From Streptomyces sp. Je 1-332 (GTDB taxonomy: Bacteria > Actinomycetota > Actinomycetes > Streptomycetales > Streptomycetaceae): DNA of 64,000 nt. A program made the position numbers and the translations under genes. The notes below the pieces were generated by a model, which was given only the letters and a program-made list of their open reading frames with translations, was not told the origin of the DNA and made no database searches. Positions 27,050 through 37,046 of this stretch are shown here, piece by piece (the stretch's first letter is position 1; each line of letters starts with the position of its first letter). The DNA lies in contig NZ_CP160402.1 of the NCBI RefSeq assembly GCF_040730185.1, positions 744,001-808,000 of the forward strand, read 5' to 3'.

Positions 27050-28228
27050 TCAGCGGCGCACCCGCGGCATCCCCAGCCCGATCCAGGAGATGATCTCTCG
27101 CTGGATCTCGTTGTTGCCGCCGCCGAAGGTGAAGATGACGGCGCTGCGGTAGCCGCGCTCCAGCTCTCCGTGGAGGACCGCGCCCGCGGAGCCCTCCTTG
27201 AGCGAACCCGCAGAGCCGACCACTTCCATGAGCCAGGCGTACGCGTCCCTGCGCGCCTCGGAGCCGTACACCTTCACGGCGGAGGCGTCCTGGGGGGTGA
27301 GGGTGCCCTCCTGGACGGCGTTCACCATCTGCCAGTTGAGGAGCTTCATCGCGTCCAGCTTGGTGTGCGTCCTGGCCAGGCGCTGGCGGACCCACGCGAG
27401 GTCGATGACGCGGCGGCCGTCGGCGAGCTTGGTGTCGGCGGCCCAGCGCTGGACGTTGTGGAAGGCGCGGATCGCCATGGTGCCGTGCGCGGCGAGCGTG
27501 ACGCGTTCGTGGTTGAGCTGGTTGGTGATGAGCCGCCAGCCCTTGTTCTCCTCGCCCACGCGGCGTGACACCGGGACGCGGATGTTCTCGTAGTAGCTCG
27601 CCGTGGTGTCGTGCGAGGCAAGGGTGTTGATGATGGTGCAGGAGTAGCCGGGGTCGCTCGTCGGCACCAGGAGCATGGTGATGCCCTTGTGCGACGGGGC
27701 GTCCGGATCGGTGCGTACGGCCAGCCAGACCCAGTCGGCGGTGTCGCCGTTCGTGGTCCAGATCTTCTGCCCGTTGACGACATACTCGTCGCCTTCGCGT
27801 ACCGCCTTGGTCTTGAGCGCCGCGAGGTCCGTGCCGGCGTCCGGCTCGCTGTAGCCGATCGCGAAGTCGAGCTCACCGGAGAGGATCTTCGGCAGGAAGT
27901 ACGCCTTCTGCTCCTCCGTGCCGAACTGCATCAGGGTCGGCCCGACGGTGTTCAGGGCCATCAGGGGCAGCGGGACGTTGGCCTGTGCGGCCTCGTCGAA
28001 GAAGATGAACTGCTCCATCGGGGAGAGCCCGCGGCCACCGAACTCCTTGGGCCAGCCGACGCCCAGCCATCCGTCGGAGCCGAGGCGGCGGATGGTCTCC
28101 CGGTAGAACTGCTTCTGGGCGGCGGGGTCGGCGTATCGGGCGTACGCGTTGTCGGGCACCAACTCGGCGAAGTACGAACGCAGCTCGGTACGCAACTGCC
28201 GCTGCTCAGGCGTGTATTCGAGGTGCAC
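27050..28228 (-). CDS. Acyl-CoA dehydrogenase
   Basis: The GTG at 28228 is preceded by AGGAGG and gives 392 residues. The ACAD fold is complete: N-terminal helical domain with GWPKEFGGRGLSPME, FAD-binding beta domain (IGYSEPDAGTDLAAL, VNGQKIWTTNGDTADW) and C-terminal helices ending IFTFGGGNNEIQREIISWIGLGMP. The close of the sequence is typical of the actinobacterial FadE group that works in steroid side-chain and ring degradation as alpha2-beta2 heteromers. No partner FadE is adjacent. A KstR-like box 59 bp upstream links it to the hydratase/ligase promoter at 4.1 kb. Confidence 0.9.
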   Translation of the reverse strand: MHLEYTPEQRQLRTELRSYFAELVPDNAYARYADPAAQKQFYRETIRRLGSDGWLGVGWPKEFGGRGLSPMEQFIFFDEAAQANVPLPLMALNTVGPTLMQFGTEEQKAYFLPKILSGELDFAIGYSEPDAGTDLAALKTKAVREGDEYVVNGQKIWTTNGDTADWVWLAVRTDPDAPSHKGITMLLVPTSDPGYSCTIINTLASHDTTASYYENIRVPVSRRVGEENKGWRLITNQLNHERVTLAAHGTMAIRAFHNVQRWAADTKLADGRRVIDLAWVRQRLARTHTKLDAMKLLNWQMVNAVQEGTLTPQDASAVKVYGSEARRDAYAWLMEVVGSAGSLKEGSAGAVLHGELERGYRSAVIFTFGGGNNEIQREIISWIGLGMPRVRR

Positions 28229-28286
28229 GGCCCCTCCTGCTTTCGCTGGCTCGCCCTCCGGGCTTGGGCTTGACGGCGCACACAGT

Positions 28287-28300
28287 AGAACGCGTTGCAG
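28287..28300. promoter_or_regulatory. KstR-like operator box
   Basis: TAGAACGCGTTGCA matches TNNAACNNGTTNNA and shares TNGAACNNGTTGCA with the box at 4090-4103. It lies 59 bp upstream of the acyl-CoA dehydrogenase GTG. Two such matches at two lipid-metabolism promoters are unlikely to be coincidence. Confidence 0.55.
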
Positions 28301-28392
28301 AAATAGGGAATGGCGGTGACGTAAGCGCTGCGCGCGCGTGGGCGGCAGGTGGTTCGGCGCCTACCCGGCCGCCGCAAGTCCGCCGCGTTCGG

Positions 28393-28917
28393 CTAGGCCC
28401 GCGGGTCACCCGCGGAGTACAGAACCTGCGCCGCACCCCATTCGACGAACGTCTCCGCCTGCTCCATGCCGATCGACTCGAGCAGGCGACGCGACCGAGC
28501 ATTGGCTTCCTGCGTGACCGCGACCACCTCCGAGCCCTCGGCGGTCACCTCGCGCACCCAGGCGACCGCGGCGGTCACCGCCTCACGGCCGTATCCCAAC
28601 CCCCAGTGTTCGGGCAGCAGTTGGTACGACACCTCGGTCCGCCCGGCATGCCGTGAGTCAGGTTTCAGCTGTACGCTGCCGATCACCGCTCCGGCCGTTC
28701 GCAGCGTCACGCCGAAGGCGCCGCGCACACCGACGCAGTGCTCCTCGCGCACGCGAAGTGTCTCCTTGTCGACCGGCCCGCCGAGGTGGCGGCGGACGTC
28801 CTCGTCCGTCCAGAGACGCGTCATGGCGGGGACGTCGCCCTCCTCGATCGGGCGCAGGACGAGGCGGTCCGTGGTGAGGGTGGCGGGCCAGGGGAACGTG
28901 CTCGGTGATCGCGACAT
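28393..28917 (-). CDS. GNAT-family N-acetyltransferase (RimJ/RimL type)
   Basis: A 174-residue GNAT protein. It starts TTDRLVLRPIEEGDVPAMTRLW, the usual opening of RimJ/RimL-like acetyltransferases. The acetyl-CoA pyrophosphate loop is LLPEHWGLGYGREAV, and motif B is ANARSRRLLESIGM. It transfers an acetyl group to an amine, either a protein N-terminus or a small molecule; the acceptor is not predictable. It is encoded alone, between the dehydrogenase promoter and the isocitrate dehydrogenase terminator. Confidence 0.85.
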   Translation of the reverse strand: MSRSPSTFPWPATLTTDRLVLRPIEEGDVPAMTRLWTDEDVRRHLGGPVDKETLRVREEHCVGVRGAFGVTLRTAGAVIGSVQLKPDSRHAGRTEVSYQLLPEHWGLGYGREAVTAAVAWVREVTAEGSEVVAVTQEANARSRRLLESIGMEQAETFVEWGAAQVLYSAGDPRA

Positions 28918-28956
28918 GATGGCGATCCTCCCGGACCGGGCCCCGGGACACGCGAA

Positions 28957-28998
28957 CAGCTCCGCCCCGGCAGCGAGTTCGCTGCCGGGGCGGAGCTG
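28957..28998. terminator. Strong hairpin terminator of icd
   Basis: A 20-bp perfect inverted repeat with a 2-nt centre (42 nt in all) ends 18 bp beyond the icd stop. It also faces the start of the GNAT gene transcribed in the same direction, so it separates the two units. Confidence 0.85.
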
Positions 28999-29015
28999 GT
29001 TCAGGCGGAGGCGCG

Positions 29016-31325
<2,310 letters not shown>

Positions 31326-31464
31326 TCACAGCCCGTAGCCCCCGTCACGCTCCGTGGTGCGCGCCGCCACGGATGGTTGCTGTCCGGTTCCCACAAGATC
31401 CGGTCCGTCGTTCCTGGCGGTGACAGGGCCCTTGCGGCCGGGCCCGCGCGGCGAGGATGAGCGG

Positions 31465-32793
31465 ATGATCGCTCCCCCGGACGTCGCTTTCCTAGACGTC
31501 GCTCCCCCGGACATCGGTCCCCCGGACATCGCTCCACTGGACCCGGCTGATCCCGTCTTCGCGCGCGACCCGTACCCCTATTACGCGCGCCTCCGCGACC
31601 AGGGGCCCGCCGTGCGAGTGCCGCTCGCCAACGGGACGTACGCCTGGCTCGTCACCGGGTACGAGCCGACGCGGGCCGTGCTCGCCGACCCCCGCTTCTC
31701 GAACGCGCCCCCGCAGGGTGCCGGGCAGCCGAAGGGTGACTCGCCCGCGCAGCGCGCCCGCGCCTGCCTCGGCCGGCACATGCTCAACGCCGACGCCCCC
31801 GATCACACCCGACTGCGGCGGCTGACCACCGCCGCGTTCGCCCCGCGCCGCGTCGACGCGCTGCGGCAGCGGATCGAGGAGCTGACCGCCGGGCTTCTGC
31901 GGGAGATGGTGCTACGGCTGCGGCGCGAGGGGAGCGTGGATCTGGTGGACGCCTTCGCCTTCCCCCTCCCGGTCCTGGTGATCGGTGAGGTGCTCGGTGT
32001 GCCGGAGGCCGACCGGGCGGATCTGCGGGAGTGGACGTACCGGGTCGGCTCCCCCGCCGACGCGCTGGAGCCGGGTGCGGTGGACGAGGCGTGGAGCGGT
32101 CTGTACGGCTACTTCACCGAGCTGATCGCCCGCAAGCGGCGCGCGCCCGGCCCCGACCTGTTCAGCGCGCTCACGCAGGACGCGACAGACGGCGGCCTCG
32201 ACGACGGGGAACTGCTCGCCATGGCGTTCCTCCTCCTGTTCGCGGGCTACGAGACCACGATGAACCTCCTCGCCTCGGCGTCACTGCTGCTGCTCACCCA
32301 CCCCGAGGAGCTGGCAGCAGCCCGTCGTGATCCCGGGCGCTGGCCCGCCGTCGTGGAGGAGACGCTGCGGCACGCCAGCCCGCTGGAGGGCACGACCTGG
32401 CGGCACACGACGCAGGACGTGGACCTCGGCGAGGGCGTGGTCATCCCCCCGGGCGCCTCCGTCCTCGCGGTACTCGCCGCTGCCAACCGCGACCCCCGCC
32501 ACTTCACGGAACCGGACTCCTTCCGTCCAGCCCGCTATCTGGCAGGCCACGAGGGATCGCGCACGGCGCCGCACGCCGCGTTCGGTCACGGAGCGCACTT
32601 CTGCCTCGGCTCACGTCTGGCCCGCCTGGAGGCGAGGATCGCGCTTCCCCAGCTGTTCGCGGCGTTCCCGCGCCTCCACCTGACGGCCGACCCGGCCCAA
32701 CTCCCCTACCGGCCGGGCCTTTTGGTACGAGGCCCGCTGAGTGTCCCCGTCACCACCGCGCCACTGCCCGCCGGGACCACGGTCACCGCGTGA
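31465..32793 (+). CDS. Cytochrome P450 with N-terminal pentapeptide repeats
   Basis: The ATG at 31465 (GAGGA upstream) gives 442 residues. Oxygen-binding I-helix LFAGYETTMN, K-helix ExxR as ETLR, and heme loop AFGHGAHFCLGSRLARLE are all intact, so it should be an active class I bacterial P450. Before the P450 fold the N-terminus consists of five short repeats, APPDV-AFLDV-APPDI-GPPDI-APLDP, encoded by near-identical 15-bp units. The end overlaps the convergent phosphodiester glycosidase gene by 11 bp. No ferredoxin or biosynthetic partner is adjacent, so the substrate is unknown. Confidence 0.92.
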   Translation: MIAPPDVAFLDVAPPDIGPPDIAPLDPADPVFARDPYPYYARLRDQGPAVRVPLANGTYAWLVTGYEPTRAVLADPRFSNAPPQGAGQPKGDSPAQRARACLGRHMLNADAPDHTRLRRLTTAAFAPRRVDALRQRIEELTAGLLREMVLRLRREGSVDLVDAFAFPLPVLVIGEVLGVPEADRADLREWTYRVGSPADALEPGAVDEAWSGLYGYFTELIARKRRAPGPDLFSALTQDATDGGLDDGELLAMAFLLLFAGYETTMNLLASASLLLLTHPEELAAARRDPGRWPAVVEETLRHASPLEGTTWRHTTQDVDLGEGVVIPPGASVLAVLAAANRDPRHFTEPDSFRPARYLAGHEGSRTAPHAAFGHGAHFCLGSRLARLEARIALPQLFAAFPRLHLTADPAQLPYRPGLLVRGPLSVPVTTAPLPAGTTVTA

Positions 32794-34366
32794 GCAGCAG
32801 CGCGTCTCCCACCGCGCGTTCCGTACCGTCCGACGGGGAGTTGATCACCTTGCCGTTCACCGTCATCGTGACCGAACCGCCGCCGTCCAGCGCCATGGCC
32901 CGTACCGCGCCGAGCGACTTCATCAGCTCCGCGCCTTCGCCCAGGCCGAGCCCGTCGCTGTGGCCGGGCTGCCTGCCGTCCGTGGCCGCCAGGAGCATGC
33001 GGCCCTGCCGGTCGACGCCCAGGAGCATGCGCGGGTTGCGCTTGATGCCCCAGGTGTACGCGAAGGAACGGTCTCCGGCGCGCTCGATGCCGTCGGCGGC
33101 GTAGTTCACGGCCACCTCGCCGCCGCGCACCAGCTCGGGGCCGCCGTTGACGATGTCGTCCTGCGGGCCGAGCTTCAGCTCCCGGCCCCGCTCGTCCAGG
33201 ACGCGCTCCCGTAGTTTCAAGACGCTGCCCTGCTTCGCGTGTGTACGCAGCCAGGTGGCGCCGGATCCGATGCCCGCGAGGACGCTGCTGCCTTCCGGCA
33301 CCGCGCCGCCGCGCGCACGCACCTCTCGTACGCGCCCGTTCGCGTCGAGAACCGCCTCCACCCCCTCGCCCGCCGGGGTGTTCGCGCCGAGCTCGTCGGT
33401 GAACTTCACGATCTCGTCGGGGTCGGTGCAGGTCACGTCGTGCTGCGGACGCTCCGTCGGGGAATCGCCGCCGACACCGCCGCAGTTGCGGACCAGGCCC
33501 GGGACTCGGTTCACACCGTCCACGACCGCGGACGCCGATCCCGCGGCGACCCGGAGCTCCGTGCTCAGCTTCTTGAACTCCGGACGCAGACCGTCACCAC
33601 GCAGCACCGCCGCGATCCGCCCGTTGGTGGCCGCGCTCTGCAACTCCCCGTCATACGCGGCGATTCCGGCTGCCGCGCCCGGCACCCCGTCCTTGCCCTC
33701 CATGACGAAGAAGCCCGCGTTGACGCCGAGCAGGGCGTCTTCGCCCGCGGCCATGCTGCTCACCGTCTCGCGGCCGGCCACATCCGTGCCGTACGTGCCC
33801 TTCATCGAACCGCCGTAGTGCTTCGGGTCGACGACCGCCACCTTCACCCGGGCGACTCCGGCGCGGGGCGCACCGTCGGCGCCGGTCCACTCGCTCACCG
33901 CGTCGAACCCGGCGGCGGCGAGCTCCTTTTGCCGGGCGTCGGCCTCGGCACGCGCGTCGTACTCCCCCACCCGAACGCGCACCCCGATCACGCCGGTCCT
34001 GTCGGAGCCCCGCGGCCACGAGACCGCCTCGGCCCGCGCGCCGAACCCCGCCGCGCGCACCCGCTCGGCCAGCGCCTCCGCTTCCGGCTCGGCGGCGAGG
34101 TGAGCGCCGTCCGCCCGCACGGTGACGGTCCAGTGGTCGGCCCCGGGCCGCCCCGAGATGGTCCCCTGGTAGAGATCGACCCCAGCGGCGAGGCGGTCGT
34201 GCTGCCAGTCGGCGATCGGCTCCGGGACAGCGGCAGTTGACGGGGCGGCGGCAGCGGCGTCACCGTACCGGTCGACGACGACACCGGGGGCGAGGAGCCC
34301 CGCGGCGGCGACGGCCACCACCGACGCCTTCGCTGCGGCTCCGGACGGACGGCGGGCAAGGACCAC
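32783..34366 (-). CDS. Secreted phosphodiester glycosidase family protein (NAGPA domain) with SPOR-like region
   Basis: The GTG at 34366 (AGGAG upstream) gives 527 residues; the frame extends further but without a start signal. Residues 1-40 form a signal peptide (AAAKASVVAVAAAGLLAPG). Residues 80-160 have alternating beta/alpha sequence with ALAERVRAAGF and DARQKELAAAGF, like tandem SPOR repeats that bind denuded peptidoglycan. Residues 200-520 are a NAGPA/phosphodiester glycosidase domain (GVNAGFFVMEG, NGGPELVRGGE, MLLAATDGRQPGHSDGLGL, AMALDGGGSVTM). A role in trimming cell-wall glycopolymers is plausible. The enzyme's true substrate in Streptomyces is not known. Confidence 0.82.
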   Translation of the reverse strand: MVLARRPSGAAAKASVVAVAAAGLLAPGVVVDRYGDAAAAAPSTAAVPEPIADWQHDRLAAGVDLYQGTISGRPGADHWTVTVRADGAHLAAEPEAEALAERVRAAGFGARAEAVSWPRGSDRTGVIGVRVRVGEYDARAEADARQKELAAAGFDAVSEWTGADGAPRAGVARVKVAVVDPKHYGGSMKGTYGTDVAGRETVSSMAAGEDALLGVNAGFFVMEGKDGVPGAAAGIAAYDGELQSAATNGRIAAVLRGDGLRPEFKKLSTELRVAAGSASAVVDGVNRVPGLVRNCGGVGGDSPTERPQHDVTCTDPDEIVKFTDELGANTPAGEGVEAVLDANGRVREVRARGGAVPEGSSVLAGIGSGATWLRTHAKQGSVLKLRERVLDERGRELKLGPQDDIVNGGPELVRGGEVAVNYAADGIERAGDRSFAYTWGIKRNPRMLLGVDRQGRMLLAATDGRQPGHSDGLGLGEGAELMKSLGAVRAMALDGGGSVTMTVNGKVINSPSDGTERAVGDALLLTR

Positions 34367-34493
34367 GGGAACTCCTGGGTCGCGTAGGGACACCCGCAGC
34401 GAACGTGAGCGCGCGGACGGCGATCGATCCCAGGAGTGAATACCAGAAGTCCGGCCGGAGAACAGACCCCGTTCCCCGCGATTCGGCCCGCGT

Positions 34494-34796
34494 TCAGCCG
34501 TCCCGGCCCGTGGAGCGCGCCCGGTGTCTGCGGACCGCGTCACGGTTGGCGCACCGCTGGGAGCAGTAGCGCTGCCGCCCGGTGCGTGAAGTGTCGGCGA
34601 AGATCGTGGCGCACTCGGTCACGGCACACCGCCGGAGCCGATGCATGCCACGCCCGGCCAGGTGCAGCGCCGTACCGACGGAGATCAGCTGGAACAGCAG
34701 GGCGCCGAGGGGCTGCCGGTCGTCGCGGTAGTGCAGATGCCAGCCCGAACCGTCGTGGTCGGTCAGCCGGGGGTGGGCGGCGGACGCCGCGAGCAT
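34494..34796 (-). pseudogene. C-terminal remnant of a CGNR zinc-finger regulator
   Basis: Only the C-terminal part of an ABATE/CGNR protein is recognisable: HPRLTDHDGSGWHLHYRDD, then the zinc finger LRRCAVTECATIFADTSRTG-RQRYCSQRCANRDAV with four Cys. The N-terminal ABATE half is missing. The frame continues past 34796, but the sequence there is antisense to an MFS remnant. No ribosome binding site precedes the ATG at 34796. CGNR regulators are usually about 180-200 residues, so about half is gone. Confidence 0.75.
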
Positions 34797-34811
34797 CCGG
34801 TGGTCGCCCAC

Positions 34812-35141
34812 GTGACCGAATCGGCTCCGCCGCACCGGACGGGATTCGCCCTCGGACTCGCCATGGCCGTCAACCAGATCGCCATCGTGGTGATGCCACC
34901 GGTGCTCGGCCTGCTCAAGGACCTCACCGGCAGCTTCGTGCCGGTCTGGGGGCTCCTGTCGGCGGTGACCGCGGCCGCCCTGACCATCTCGGTCCGGGCA
35001 CGGCCGGGCAACCGGCCCCTTCGTGTGGCCGACACGGCGTCTGCGGTCCACCGTGAAGCAGTACGAGGTGTCGCCGCCACCACGGTGGGTAGCCGCGCCT
35101 CCGCAGCGGAAGCCGCCGTGAGACCACGCGGAACGACGTGA
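34812..35141 (+). pseudogene. C-terminal remnant of an MFS transporter
   Basis: The frame from about 34812 encodes the last membrane segments of an MFS protein: HRTGFALGLAMAVNQIAIVV, MPPVLGLLKDLTGSFVPVW, LLSAVTAAALTISVRARPG, then a hydrophilic tail. The preceding ten helices are absent; upstream sequence is the oppositely oriented CGNR remnant. There is no ribosome binding site. The pair is best explained by deletion of the shared promoter region and both 5' halves of a divergent regulator-transporter pair. Confidence 0.72.
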
Positions 35142-35161
35142 CGAGGACTGGAGGGATCACC

Positions 35162-35410
35162 GTGAGCGAGGAGCTGCCCGAGACCCGGGGCGAGGACGAG
35201 ACGCCCGTGCCGAGGGATCTGCCCGATCAGCAGGCATCGGACGAGGAGGACCACTGGGAGCCGGACGACGAGTCGGCCACCACGGGCAACGCCCCGGACG
35301 CCGACGACGACGTACCGGACACGGACGAGGCGGGCACCGGCCGGCGCGGCGCGCCGCACTCGGGCGGCGTGCGTCCGGACCAGCCGGTGCCTGACGAGCC
35401 CGCCGACTGA
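35162..35410 (+). CDS. Small acidic, probably disordered protein
   Basis: The GTG at 35162 with GGAGG 7 nt upstream gives 82 residues. The product is rich in Asp, Glu, Pro and Gly (SDEEDHWEPDDESATTG), without hydrophobic core, Cys or transmembrane segment. It follows the transporter remnant by 20 bp. Similar small acidic hypothetical proteins occur in Streptomyces. No function can be assigned. A weak GC hairpin (35411-35445) follows. Confidence 0.65.
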   Translation: MSEELPETRGEDETPVPRDLPDQQASDEEDHWEPDDESATTGNAPDADDDVPDTDEAGTGRRGAPHSGGVRPDQPVPDEPAD

Positions 35411-35455
35411 GCGGGGGTCACTGAGGTACCCGGGGCGGCCCCCGCCTGCGTACGC

Positions 35456-35854
35456 TCAGCGGGGCGGCCTCGGCTCGGCGGACACGGCGAGGGTGAACGA
35501 GTGGCCCGCCGGGTCGCTGTAGGTCCGGGTATCCCTGGGGCCGGAGTTGTCCTTGGTGTCCACGGGCCGGGCGCCCAGGCCGATGGCCTCACGCTCCGCC
35601 TCGTCGATGTCGCCGCGGTCCACCAGGATCCTGAGGTGCGCCTGCTGCGCGTCCTCGGGACGCGGCCAGCTCGGGGGCGCGTAGCCGTAGTCCCGGTGGA
35701 TCGCGAGGCAGATGCCCTGGCCGTCGTAGACCTCGACGTAATCGGGGTCGTTGCCCATGCTGGCCGTGGCGCCGAGCAACCCCGCGTAGAACTCCGCGAG
35801 CTCCTCCGGCTTCGCACAGTCCAGGACGAGGACAGCGGTCTTCTTCACACCCAT
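35456..35854 (-). CDS. VOC-family (glyoxalase-like) protein
   Basis: The ATG at 35854 with AGAGGA upstream gives 132 residues. The single VOC module has two beta-alpha-beta-beta-beta units: KTAVLVLDCAKPEELAEFYAGLLGA and QAHLRILVDRGDIDEAEREA, ending TYSDPAGHSFTLAVS. It belongs to the small glyoxalase-like/bleomycin-resistance group used as dioxygenases, isomerases or binding proteins. Metal ligands are not clear. It is similar in layout to the VOC protein at 60806-61177, including the DPAGH ending. Confidence 0.82.
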   Translation of the reverse strand: MGVKKTAVLVLDCAKPEELAEFYAGLLGATASMGNDPDYVEVYDGQGICLAIHRDYGYAPPSWPRPEDAQQAHLRILVDRGDIDEAEREAIGLGARPVDTKDNSGPRDTRTYSDPAGHSFTLAVSAEPRPPR

Positions 35855-36035
35855 GGGGGTTCCTCTTCTGTCGGCTGGATCGACGTGGATCGGCATGCGT
35901 CGTCGTAGATCGGCACAGAGGCGGTGGCCGTCCCGCCCGACCACGCCGCGACTGTCCGAGTGCCCCGCTCGGCCCGCCTCAATCGGCATACACCGGCGGG
36001 CGCACGGGTGACCCCGCGCGGGCGACACTGGGGGC

Positions 36036-36776
36036 ATGCGCCTCGTCGACCAGAGCCCGTCCCCGTCCCTCTACGGCCGTCTCCGCGTCGAGCGGCGCGA
36101 CCTGTCGCCCGCCCGCTGGCTGGAGCAACGCCCGCCCCACGACGACGGATTCGGCACGGTCGCCGGTGTCTGCGCGCCCGGCTTCGACGCGTACGCGCGC
36201 GTCCTGCACCCGGCCTGGCTCGGCGCTCGGCCGGTGCGGTGGGACCAAGTGGCGGCCGCGTACGGCCGTTCGGTGTCGGCGGCCACGCGATGGCACGAGC
36301 TGATCGGCTTCGGGGGCCGCCTCCTCTACCGGAACGACGACACACCGACCCTCCCCGGCGTCTGGGACGAACACCCCGACGAGGGCCCGACCCCCGCCCA
36401 CCTCGCCCGCACCCTGATCTCCGTCCTTTCCCGGCACACCCGTACCCCTGACCGCTGCTGGTACGGACTCTGGGAGGGATACGGCCAGTACAACTGGGAC
36501 GGCTGCCCCGTGTTCCGCACGCCGGGCCGCGACGAAATCCTGCTCTCCGGGCCGCTGGACGACGCCGACTCGCCCGCGTCACCGGGCGGTGATCCCGATG
36601 AGGGGGTGCCCGAGCTCCCCGACCTGTGGTGGCCCGACGACCGCGCCTGGTGCGTGGCCGGTGACGTCGATCTGGTGAGTACGTACGTCGGCGGTTCGGC
36701 GGCCTGCGTAGCGGATCTCCTCGCGACTCCCGGCCTTGAGGCGTACGAGATCGCCGAGACCTCGGCGGTCGACTGA
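36036..36776 (+). CDS. Conserved hypothetical protein
   Basis: A 246-residue soluble protein with no signal peptide or membrane segment. It is rich in Trp and Tyr: WYGLWEGYGQYNWDG, PDLWWPDDRAWCVAGDVD, STYVGGSAACVADLL. Coding character is good (strong third-position GC, no frame breaks), and the gene stands alone between a divergent VOC gene and the conservon. I do not recognise a domain. The Trp-rich block and the ending resemble small actinobacterial proteins loosely grouped with SUKH/SMI1-like folds, which is only an impression. Confidence 0.75.
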   Translation: MRLVDQSPSPSLYGRLRVERRDLSPARWLEQRPPHDDGFGTVAGVCAPGFDAYARVLHPAWLGARPVRWDQVAAAYGRSVSAATRWHELIGFGGRLLYRNDDTPTLPGVWDEHPDEGPTPAHLARTLISVLSRHTRTPDRCWYGLWEGYGQYNWDGCPVFRTPGRDEILLSGPLDDADSPASPGGDPDEGVPELPDLWWPDDRAWCVAGDVDLVSTYVGGSAACVADLLATPGLEAYEIAETSAVD

Positions 36777-37046
36777 TCTGCCGTCACCGGAGGTGATCTA
36801 CCGTCACCGTCGGGGTCGAACTCCTCTATCACGGCGCCATGTTCGAGGGGCGAGATCACGACGAAAGCCTCGTCTCGGCGGCCTCTTGCGCCTCCCTGTC
36901 CTGCGCGCGCCGCGGGGTGACTAGCATGGCGCGATGTGTGGTCCGGAAGATCGCCGTCCCCTTTGGCGTTCCCGCCGGACCCGCGACCGATGCGTACATC
37001 GGTCGGCTCGCTGCTTACCTGCACTCAAGGACCGAGGGACCGCTGA

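Noticed and set aside
34641..35141. Plus-strand frame from 34641 as a complete membrane protein
   Set aside because: Only the part after about 34812 resembles a transporter; the first 57 residues are antisense to the CGNR zinc finger.
35411..35445. GC hairpin after the small acidic protein as a terminator
   Set aside because: Only 7 bp of stem with a 21-nt loop; too weak to list as a terminator.
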